A DNA stretch of 64,000 nucleotides from Oceanicola sp. (lineage in GTDB: Bacteria > Pseudomonadota > Alphaproteobacteria > Rhodobacterales > Rhodobacteraceae): assembly GCA_017792405.1 (NCBI GenBank), contig CP051231.1, positions 3,852,062 to 3,916,061 of the forward strand, in the 5' to 3' direction. The notes below the pieces were generated by a model. That model saw only the letters and a list, made by a program, of their open reading frames with translations, was not told the DNA's origin and made no database searches. Positions 8,130 through 15,179 of this stretch are shown here, piece after piece (position 1 is the stretch's first letter; each line of letters begins with the position of its first letter). A program made the translations under genes and the position numbers.

Positions 8130-8714
8130 GTGCTTAGATTCATGACAGGTCTTGCAAGAGGCATGGCGTTGGCTGGCGGGGTCGTGCTGGTGGCCCTGAT
8201 CCTCCTCACCTGCATCAGCGTGGTCGGGCGCGGGCTCAACACCTTTGGCCATTCCGACTTTCTGCAGAACGCCGCCGAGGGGCTGGCCAACACGCTGCTG
8301 GGCACCGGGGTCGGCCCGGTGAACGGCGACTTCGAGATCGTGGAAGCGGGCATCGCCTTTGCGATCTTCTCCTTCCTGCCGATCTGCCAGCTCTTCTCGG
8401 CCCATGCGACGGTGGATGTGTTCACCTCCTTCCTGTCCAAGCGGAAGAATGCGGTGATCATCGCCTTCTGGGAAATCGTCTTTACCGTAATCGTGCTGCT
8501 GATCACCTGGCGGCTCTACTACGGCCTCGAAGATAAGATCGGCAACGGGGAGACCTCGCTGCTGCTGCAATTCCCAATCTGGTGGGCCTTCCTCGCCAGC
8601 TTCATCGCCGCCGTCGTCGCTTCGCTGGTGGCGATCTATTGCGCCGTGGGGCGGGTCATGGAGCTGACCACCGATCAGCACTGGCTGCCCAAAGCAGAAG
8701 GAGCGGCACATTGA
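8130..8714 (+). CDS. TRAP transporter small permease subunit (DctQ type)
   Basis: Four-helix membrane subunit of a tripartite ATP-independent periplasmic transporter. GTG start after a long GGGGAGGGGGAGAC ribosome site. Hydrophobic segments at about residues 10-33, 70-90, 105-128 and 145-172; the first loop (DFLQNAAEGLANTLLGTGVGPVNGDFEIVE) and FSFLPICQLFSAHATVDVFTSFL match DctQ. Its stop overlaps the TTG of the large subunit. The position between an aromatic hydroxylase and a CoA-ligase operon suggests uptake of an aromatic or phenylpropanoid acid. Confidence 0.88.
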   Translation: MLRFMTGLARGMALAGGVVLVALILLTCISVVGRGLNTFGHSDFLQNAAEGLANTLLGTGVGPVNGDFEIVEAGIAFAIFSFLPICQLFSAHATVDVFTSFLSKRKNAVIIAFWEIVFTVIVLLITWRLYYGLEDKIGNGETSLLLQFPIWWAFLASFIAAVVASLVAIYCAVGRVMELTTDQHWLPKAEGAAH

Positions 8715-10369
8715 GCGTGCTCGAGCTGGGATACCTCTCGTTCCCGATCCTCCTCATCATGATCTTCCTGCGGGCGCCGATTGGCCTCGCCATGCTCGTC
8801 GTCGGCCTTGGCGGGCTCTACTACGCCACCGGCGGCACGACCGTCTTCCTCGCCAAGCTGAAGAGCGAGGTCTACACGACCTTCTCCAGCTACTCGCTGA
8901 GCATCATCCCGATGTTCCTGCTGATGGGCCAGTTCGCCACGCTCTCGGGCATGTCGACCGCGCTTTTCAAGGCCGCCGAAAGCTGGCTGGGCCACCGCAA
9001 GGGCGGCGTGGCGATGGCCTCGGTGGGCGCCTGTGCGGGCTTCGGCTCGATCTGCGGCTCCTCGCTCGCCACCGCGGCCACCATGAGCCGGGTCGCTCTG
9101 CCCGAGCTGCGGCGCTACGGCTACTCCGGCGGGTTCAGCACCGCCACGCTGGCCGCGGGCGGCACACTGGGCATCCTGATCCCGCCCTCGGTGATCCTTG
9201 TGATCTACGCAATCCTGACCGAGCAGAACATCGCCAAGCTGTTCCTCGCCGCCTTCATTCCCGGCGTGCTTGCGGCCATCGGCTACATGATCACCATCAG
9301 CATCTACGTGCGGCTCTACCCCGACGCCGCCGGCACCCGTGAGCCGGTGCCCTACAGCGAACGCATCCGCGCGCTGCTGGATGTTTGGCCGGTGCTGCTG
9401 GTCTTCGGCCTCGTGGTGGGCGGCATCTATCTTGGCTGGTTCACCCCGACCGAGGGCGCGGCCGTGGGCGCGGCGGGCACCGGGCTGATTGCACTGGTGA
9501 GCGGCCAGCTCGATTGGGCGCGGTTCAAGGAAAGCATCATCAGCACGGCCCAGGCCACAGCGATGATCTTCTTCATCGTGTTGGGCGCGGGCTTTTACAA
9601 CTCGTTCCTTGCGCTGAGCCAAGTGCCGCAGGAACTCTCGAACACAATCGTCGGCCTCGGCTGGAGCCCTTGGATGGTGCTGATCATCATCCTCGCCTTC
9701 TACCTCGTCTTCGGCTGCCTGATGGACAGCCTCAGCATGATCCTGCTGACGATCCCGATCTTCTTTCCGATCATCTCCAACCTCGATTTCGGCCTGATCT
9801 CGCTGCACGCACTGCAAGAGGCCCGGTTCGAAAGCTGGTTCGCCGAGGCGCAGATGTGGTTCGAGGGGCTACAGGCCGGGGCGATTGAGGGTATGCGCGA
9901 AAGCCGCTTTGCCCGCGAGTTGGAAGGCGCCAACAAGCAGATGGCCGTGCTGGGCCTTGGCACCGTGGCCGATGCCGCCAGCCTTGCCCCGATGCAGATT
10001 GCCGCGATTTTCGGTGAGACGACGCCGGACGTGGTGCAGGCCGCCCGTGCGACGCTGGAATCGGGCGCTACGCTGGATGATGAGACGATGAAGGCCATCG
10101 GCTTGCGCGGCGCGAACGAATCCAACCTCGCCCGTGTCTCGCTGGAGCATGTCGCGATCTGGTTCGGCATCCTCGTGCTGATCGTGGTCGAGGTGGGCCT
10201 GATCACGCCGCCGGTGGGGATGAACCTGTTCATCATCAACGCGATGGACCGCAAGACGCCCATGGTGGAGACCTACAAGGCGGTCATGTGGTTCGTGACC
10301 TCCGACATCGTGCGGGTGGCCATCCTCGTGGCTTTCCCGATCATCACGCTCTTTCTCATCCCGGTCTGA
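8711..10369 (+). CDS. TRAP transporter large permease subunit (DctM type) with an insertion of about 110 residues
   Basis: Sodium-coupled TRAP channel subunit. TTG start overlapping the DctQ stop. Typical DctM features: IPMFLLMGQFATLSGMS, ACAGFGSICGSSLATAATMSRVALPE, GTLGILIPPSVILVIYAILTEQN, DSLSMILLTIPIFFPI and GLITPPVGMNLFII. The length is 552 residues against the usual 420-440. The excess is one block at about residues 365-475, between IISNLDFG and HVAIWFGIL. It is helical, polar and Ala/Glu-rich (EARFESWFAEAQMW to ATLDDETMKAIG) and would sit in a loop between two conserved membrane segments. No DctP binding protein is encoded beside it. Confidence 0.9.
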   Translation: MSVLELGYLSFPILLIMIFLRAPIGLAMLVVGLGGLYYATGGTTVFLAKLKSEVYTTFSSYSLSIIPMFLLMGQFATLSGMSTALFKAAESWLGHRKGGVAMASVGACAGFGSICGSSLATAATMSRVALPELRRYGYSGGFSTATLAAGGTLGILIPPSVILVIYAILTEQNIAKLFLAAFIPGVLAAIGYMITISIYVRLYPDAAGTREPVPYSERIRALLDVWPVLLVFGLVVGGIYLGWFTPTEGAAVGAAGTGLIALVSGQLDWARFKESIISTAQATAMIFFIVLGAGFYNSFLALSQVPQELSNTIVGLGWSPWMVLIIILAFYLVFGCLMDSLSMILLTIPIFFPIISNLDFGLISLHALQEARFESWFAEAQMWFEGLQAGAIEGMRESRFARELEGANKQMAVLGLGTVADAASLAPMQIAAIFGETTPDVVQAARATLESGATLDDETMKAIGLRGANESNLARVSLEHVAIWFGILVLIVVEVGLITPPVGMNLFIINAMDRKTPMVETYKAVMWFVTSDIVRVAILVAFPIITLFLIPV

Positions 10370-10417
10370 CACCCGCGCCAAAGCCGTGCGCGGGTGGCTT
10401 GCGCAAATTTAGGTATG

Positions 10418-10427
10418 AGTTATAACT
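10418..10427. promoter_or_regulatory. Palindrome AGTTATAACT ahead of the SDR-ligase operon
   Basis: Perfect 10-bp palindrome in the 80-nt gap before the SDR gene, in an AT-rich stretch. Candidate operator half of the MarR encoded within the same operon; it shares AGTTAT with the repeat in front of the TRAP genes. Confidence 0.35.
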
Positions 10428-10452
10428 GTTTTAAATTCGTCTGGGAGGACTC

Positions 10453-11220
10453 ATGGATATCAGCGGAAACGTAGCCCTCGTGACGGGCGGCGGAAGCGGG
10501 CTTGGCGCGGCGACTGTGCGGCACCTGGCCGGGCTTGGCGCCAAGGTCGCCGTGCTCGATTACAACGCCGAGGCGGCAGAGGCCGTGGCGGCAGAAGTTG
10601 GCGGCGCGGCCTGCCCGGCGGATGTGAGCAACGAGGCGGCGGTGCAGGCGGCGGTCGAGAAGGCCGCTGCCGACTTGGGCGAGGCCCCGCGCATCGCGAT
10701 CAACTGCGCCGGCCTCGGGCTGGCCGCGCGGATCGTGGGACGGGAGGGCAAACTCTCCACCGATCTCTTCGAGAAGGTCATGAAGGTGAACCTCTTTGGC
10801 ACCTACTACGTGATGTCCCATACCGCCCGGCTGATGCAGGACCTGCCCGCAGTGCACGAGGACGGCGAGCGCGGCGTGATCGTCAACACCGCCAGCGCGG
10901 CCTATCAGGACGGACAGCTTGGGCAGGCGGCCTATGCGGCTTCCAAGGGCGGCGTGGCCTCGATGTGCCTGCCAGCGGCGCGTGAGTTCGCCAAGACCGG
11001 CATCCGGGTGAACGCAATCGCCCCCGGCCTTTTCAACACGCCGATGATGGAGAGCCTGCCGGAAGAGACGACGCAGGCGATCATCGCCAACGTGCCCTAC
11101 CCGCACCGCCTCGGCCTGCCGCGCGAATACGCCATGCTGGTGCAGCACATGATCGAAAATGCCTACCTGAACGGCGAGGTGATCCGGCTCGACGGCGCAA
11201 CCCGCCTGCCGCCCCGATAA
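10453..11220 (+). CDS. Short-chain dehydrogenase, 3-hydroxyacyl-CoA dehydrogenase type
   Basis: Classical SDR of 255 residues: cofactor motif TGGGSGLGAATVRHL, acidic residue after beta-2 (VLDYNAE) indicating NAD(H), NCAG, active-site Ser in NTASAAYQDG and catalytic YAASK. The sequence resembles HSD17B10-type 3-hydroxyacyl-CoA dehydrogenases (AYLNGEVIRLDGATRLPPR C-terminus). In the proposed pathway it oxidises the beta-hydroxy aryl-propionyl-CoA to the beta-keto thioester, the role of PhdD/CouN in actinobacterial phenylpropanoid degradation. First gene of a six-gene operon, with GGGAGG ribosome site. Confidence 0.85.
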   Translation: MDISGNVALVTGGGSGLGAATVRHLAGLGAKVAVLDYNAEAAEAVAAEVGGAACPADVSNEAAVQAAVEKAAADLGEAPRIAINCAGLGLAARIVGREGKLSTDLFEKVMKVNLFGTYYVMSHTARLMQDLPAVHEDGERGVIVNTASAAYQDGQLGQAAYAASKGGVASMCLPAAREFAKTGIRVNAIAPGLFNTPMMESLPEETTQAIIANVPYPHRLGLPREYAMLVQHMIENAYLNGEVIRLDGATRLPPR

Positions 11221-11229
11221 GGAAACACG

Positions 11230-11997
11230 ATGAGCGACATGCTGAAAATCGACGTGAGGGACGACGGCATCGCCGTGCTCACCATGAACCGCCCCGGCAA
11301 GCGCAACGCCATGTGCGACGAGCTGCTGGAGGCGATTGACGGGTTCTTCCGAAAGGTGCCCGAGGGCGTGCGCGTGGTGGTGCTGACCGGCACCGAGGGG
11401 CACTTCTGCTCGGGCCTCGACCTGAGCGAGCACAAGGCGCGCGATGCCGAGGGCACGATGCGCCATTCGCGCGGCTGGCACGAAGTGATGGACCGTATCC
11501 AGTTTGGCGGGGTTCCGGTGGTTTCGGCAATGTTCGGCGCGGTAATCGGCGGCGGGCTGGAGCTGGCCACCTCGACCCATGTGCGCATCGCCGAACCCTC
11601 GACGATCTTCCAGCTGCCGGAAGGACGGCGCGGGATCTTCGTAGGCGGCGGGGCAACCGTGCGCGTGGGCCGTATCCTCGGTGCCGACCGGATGATCGAG
11701 ATGATGCTGACTGGCCGGAAGTATGGCCATGAGGAGGGCAAGGCACTTGGCCTCGCGCATTATGCCGTGGGCGAGGGCGAGGCGCTCGATCTGGCGATGG
11801 AGCTGGCGAAAAAGATCGCCTCCAATGCGCCGCTTTCCAACTACATCATGGTGCAAGCCATCTCCCGGATCGAAGACATGGCCAAGGCGGACGGCCTCTT
11901 CACAGAAAGTCTCTGTGCCGCCCTGACTCAAACATCGCCCGACGCGCTGGAGGGGTTGGCGGCCTTCCTCGAAAAGCGCGCGCCGAAGTTCAGCTGA
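11230..11997 (+). CDS. Crotonase-family enoyl-CoA hydratase
   Basis: Predicted hydration of an aryl-enoyl-CoA. Oxyanion-hole strand HFCSGLDLSEH, second loop VIGGGLELATS, and both catalytic glutamates of hydratases appear preserved (Glu in GGGLELAT and Glu in FQLPEGRRGIFVGGGAT). The 255-residue length is normal. Nine nt after the SDR and 1-nt overlap with the MarR gene. Feruloyl-CoA hydratase-lyase is related, but a lyase would release an aldehyde, and no vanillin-type aldehyde dehydrogenase is present. The neighbouring SDR and amidohydrolase fit hydration followed by oxidation. Confidence 0.85.
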   Translation: MSDMLKIDVRDDGIAVLTMNRPGKRNAMCDELLEAIDGFFRKVPEGVRVVVLTGTEGHFCSGLDLSEHKARDAEGTMRHSRGWHEVMDRIQFGGVPVVSAMFGAVIGGGLELATSTHVRIAEPSTIFQLPEGRRGIFVGGGATVRVGRILGADRMIEMMLTGRKYGHEEGKALGLAHYAVGEGEALDLAMELAKKIASNAPLSNYIMVQAISRIEDMAKADGLFTESLCAALTQTSPDALEGLAAFLEKRAPKFS

Positions 11998-12479
11998 TGC
12001 CCACGCCGCGCCCCCAACTCGTGCAGCCTGACCCGGATGACGAGGGGCTGCGCGGCCACGTCGGCTACAACATGAAGCGGGCGTTTCACATGATCCAGAT
12101 GGATGTGAACGCCACGCTCGCGCCCTTCGGCCTGCGGATGGTGACCTTCTCGGCGCTGGTCGTGGTGATGGAGAACCCGGGGCTGCGGCAATCGCAACTG
12201 GCAGAACTGCTGGCCATCGAGCGCCCAAACCTCGTGGTGATTCTCGATGAGCTGGAGCAGGCCGGGCTGCTCACCCGCGACCGCGCGCCCGACGACCGCC
12301 GCGCCTATGCGCTGCACGTCACCGCCAAGGGCCTCGCGCTCTGCGAGGAGGCGCGGATCGCCGTGAGCGCGCATGACAAACGCATGGCCGAAGGGCTGAC
12401 GGACGCCGAACTCGACATGCTGATCACCGCCCTGCGCCGGATCGAGCGCAACGGCAAACTGGGGAGGAGCCCGAAATGA
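11997..12479 (+). CDS. MarR-family transcriptional regulator embedded in the CoA-ligase operon
   Basis: A 160-residue winged-helix regulator: GYNMKRAFHMIQMDVNATLAPFG dimerisation helix, LVVVMENPGLRQSQLAELLAIERPN recognition region and the wing RDRAPDDRRAYALHVTAKG. It lies third in the operon, overlapping the crotonase stop by 1 nt and the ligase start by 4 nt, so it is coexpressed with its likely targets. Comparable MarR regulators (CouR, PhdR) respond to hydroxycinnamoyl-CoA; the same effector class is an inference here. Confidence 0.88.
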   Translation: MPTPRPQLVQPDPDDEGLRGHVGYNMKRAFHMIQMDVNATLAPFGLRMVTFSALVVVMENPGLRQSQLAELLAIERPNLVVILDELEQAGLLTRDRAPDDRRAYALHVTAKGLALCEEARIAVSAHDKRMAEGLTDAELDMLITALRRIERNGKLGRSPK

Positions 12480-14299
12480 CAACCGACAGCCGATATCTGG
12501 CGCATCGGGTCGAGCAAGAGACCCGCGCAGATGGCACCATGCTGCTGCGCTCCGGCTACCAGATGAGCACACCCGCGCGGGTGACAGGCGATTGGCTGCA
12601 CCGCTGGGCCAAGGAGGCGCCCGACCGCGTGTTCATCGCCGAGCGCTCGGGCGCTGGCTGGCGCGAGTTGGCCTATGCCGAGGTGTTGGAGCAGGTTCGC
12701 GCTGTTGGGGCTGCGCTCGTCGGTCGGGGCCTTGGCGCCGACACGCCGATCCTAGTGATGTCGGGCAATGGGGTGGACCACGGGTTGTTGGCACTCGCCG
12801 CGCAATACGTGGGCATTCCGCTGGTACCCGTGGCCGAGCAATACGCGCTGATCCACGGCGCTCACGGGCGGCTGAAGCATGCGGTGGAGTTGGTGAAGCC
12901 GCGGATGATCTACGCCGACGACGCCGCCCGCTACGCGGAGGCGCTGGCGCTCCCAGAGATCGCCGCGCTGGAGCGGCTTGTTTCGGTCAACGCCGAACCG
13001 GGGATGGTTGCGTTCGATGTACTTCTGAAAGGCGACAGTGGCATTGATATCGATACTATCCATGCGGAAATCGGCCCCGATACGGTCGCGAAATACCTAC
13101 TGACGAGCGGCTCCACCTCCAACCCCAAGGCCGTGATCACAACCCATGGCATGATGTGCGCCAATCAGGCCCAGCTGCTCGACGCCCTGCCCTTCCTCGG
13201 CAGCAAGCCGCCCCGGATCGTCGATTGGCTACCGTGGAACCACGTGTTCGGCGGGTCGCACAACTTCAACATGATGCTGGCCAACGGCGGCTCGATCTAC
13301 ATCGACGACGGCAAGCCCACCCACGCGCTGATTGACCGGACGCTCGAGAACCTCAACATGAAGGCCGGGACGATCTGGTTCAACGTGCCGGTCGGCTTTG
13401 GCATGGTCGTGGACGCGATGAAGAGCGACGAGGCCCTGCGCCGCAGCGTGTTCTCGGAACTCGACATGATCTTCTACGCAGGCGCCTCTTTGCCGCAAGA
13501 CGTGTGGACGGCGATGGAAGAGATGGCGATGGAGGTGCGCGGCGCGCACCCGCTTATGACCTCCTCCTGGGGCCTGACCGAAACCGCGCCGGCCACCATG
13601 CTCCAACATGAGCCGACTGACCGTTCGGGCATCGTCGGCGTTCCGCTGACAGGCGTGACCACCAAGCTCATCCCCGATGAGGAGATGCGTTGCGAGGTGC
13701 GCGTTAAGGGGCCGAACATCATGCCCGGTTACTTCGAGGACGCGGCGAAGACGGCAGAGGCGTTTGACGAAGAGGGTTTCTTCATCACCGGCGATGCGAT
13801 GGTCTTCGTAGACGCGGGCGACATCAACAAGGGGATGAAGTTCGACGGCCGGATCTCGGAGGATTTCAAGCTGCAAACCGGCACCTGGGTTCGCGCGGCG
13901 GGTTTGCGGATGGAGGCGCTGAAGCTGCTGGATGGCATCGCCTCCGATCTTGTGATCACAGGCGCCGACCGCAAGGAGATCGGCCTGCTGATCTTCCCGA
14001 ACATGGCGGCGCTCAAAAAGGCCGGTTTCGAGGAAGACGCTGCCGATGGCGCGCTGATCGGCGAGCACCTGAAGCGCGAAATTCGCCACCGCCTTGCCGA
14101 GCGGGCCGGCCAAACATCCGGCTCCGCGTCGCTCATCACCCGCGCCCTCGTGCTCTCCGAACCGCCCTCGATGGGTGACGGCGAGATGACCGCCAAGGGA
14201 AACCTCAACTTCCGCAAGGTGCTGACGCGCCGCGCCGAAATGCTGGAACGGCTCTACGATAACGCCGATCCGGCTGTGATCACATTGAAGGAAAGCTGA
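12476..14299 (+). CDS. Feruloyl-CoA synthase-like aryl-CoA ligase (AMP-forming)
   Basis: Activates an aromatic side-chain acid to its CoA thioester via an adenylate. ANL superfamily, 607 aa: A3 loop LLTSGSTSNPKAVI (about residues 208-221), DWLPWNHVFGG, A5 SSWGLTETAPAT, A7/A8 GFFITGDAMVFV and FDGRISEDFKLQTGTWV, and the C-terminal A10 lysine in MTAKGNLNFRK. The C-terminus (NFRKVLTRRAEMLERLY) matches alphaproteobacterial feruloyl-CoA synthases. The substrate is inferred to be a hydroxycinnamate or hydroxyphenylpropionate; the sequence alone cannot say which ring substitution it prefers. Confidence 0.85.
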   Translation: MTTDSRYLAHRVEQETRADGTMLLRSGYQMSTPARVTGDWLHRWAKEAPDRVFIAERSGAGWRELAYAEVLEQVRAVGAALVGRGLGADTPILVMSGNGVDHGLLALAAQYVGIPLVPVAEQYALIHGAHGRLKHAVELVKPRMIYADDAARYAEALALPEIAALERLVSVNAEPGMVAFDVLLKGDSGIDIDTIHAEIGPDTVAKYLLTSGSTSNPKAVITTHGMMCANQAQLLDALPFLGSKPPRIVDWLPWNHVFGGSHNFNMMLANGGSIYIDDGKPTHALIDRTLENLNMKAGTIWFNVPVGFGMVVDAMKSDEALRRSVFSELDMIFYAGASLPQDVWTAMEEMAMEVRGAHPLMTSSWGLTETAPATMLQHEPTDRSGIVGVPLTGVTTKLIPDEEMRCEVRVKGPNIMPGYFEDAAKTAEAFDEEGFFITGDAMVFVDAGDINKGMKFDGRISEDFKLQTGTWVRAAGLRMEALKLLDGIASDLVITGADRKEIGLLIFPNMAALKKAGFEEDAADGALIGEHLKREIRHRLAERAGQTSGSASLITRALVLSEPPSMGDGEMTAKGNLNFRKVLTRRAEMLERLYDNADPAVITLKES

Positions 14300-14300
14300 C

Positions 14301-15173
14301 ATGGTCGATATCTCCAAGGTCCGCGCGATCGACATTCACACCCACGCCGAGGAGCCCTGCGGCTGCCACACGGATGACGGCTACGACGACCTGCAAAGCA
14401 CCATGGCCAAGTACTTTCGCGCCCCGTGGGAGCATCCGCCGACCATACCCGAGACGGCGGCGCACTTCCGCGAACAGAACATCGCCTCCGTGATCTTCCC
14501 CGTCGATGCCGAGCGCGAGACCGGCTATCGGCGCTATTCCAACGATGAGGTGGCCGAGCTGGTGGCCGAGAACAGCGATGTGCTGATCCAGTTCGCCTCC
14601 ATCGATCCGTGGAAGGGCAAGATGGCCGCCCGCGAGGCGCGCCGGCTGATCCGCGAATACAAGGTGAAAGGCTTCAAGTTTCACCCCACCATGCAGGGCT
14701 TTTTCGCCAATGATCGCATGGCCTACCCGCTCTACGACGTGATTCAGGAAGAGGGCTGCATCGCGCTTTTCCACACTGGCCAGACGGGCGTTGGCAGCGG
14801 GATGCCGGGCGGCAACGGGATGCGGCTGAAGTACTCGAACCCGATGTATATGGATGATGTGGCGGTGGACTTCCCCGACATGAAGATCATCCTCGCGCAC
14901 CCTTCCTTCCCTTGGCAGGAGGAGGCGCTTGCGGTCGCGCAGCACAAGCCGAATGTTTACATCGACCTCAGCGGCTGGTCGCCGAAGTATTTCCCCGAGA
15001 TCCTCGTGCGCTACTGCAACTCGATCCTCCGCAAGAAGGTTCTCTTTGGCTCCGACTGGCCGATGATCACCCCCGAGCGCTGGCTGGCGGATTTTGAGAA
15101 GATCGCGATCAAGGACGAGCTGCGCGAAGACATCATCAAGGGCAATGCCGCGCGGCTCCTTGGGCTGGCATAG
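14301..15173 (+). CDS. Amidohydrolase-fold (PF04909 type) hydrolase, candidate aryl-beta-ketoacyl-CoA hydrolase
   Basis: Metal-dependent TIM-barrel hydrolase, 290 aa. Metal ligands visible: IDIHTHAEEP (HxH), KGFKFHPTMQGF, CIALFHTGQTG, IILAHPSFPWQEEA, and VLFGSDWPMITPERW with the conserved Asp. An unusual Cys-rich patch, EPCGCHTDDGYDD, follows the first His pair. Proteins of this kind (CouO, PhdC) cleave the 4-hydroxyphenyl-beta-keto-propionyl-CoA of actinobacteria to 4-hydroxybenzoate and acetyl-CoA. The operon context with ligase, hydratase and SDR supports that role. ACMSD-like decarboxylases share the fold and are the main alternative. Confidence 0.8.
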   Translation: MVDISKVRAIDIHTHAEEPCGCHTDDGYDDLQSTMAKYFRAPWEHPPTIPETAAHFREQNIASVIFPVDAERETGYRRYSNDEVAELVAENSDVLIQFASIDPWKGKMAAREARRLIREYKVKGFKFHPTMQGFFANDRMAYPLYDVIQEEGCIALFHTGQTGVGSGMPGGNGMRLKYSNPMYMDDVAVDFPDMKIILAHPSFPWQEEALAVAQHKPNVYIDLSGWSPKYFPEILVRYCNSILRKKVLFGSDWPMITPERWLADFEKIAIKDELREDIIKGNAARLLGLA

Positions 15174-15179
15174 AGACTG

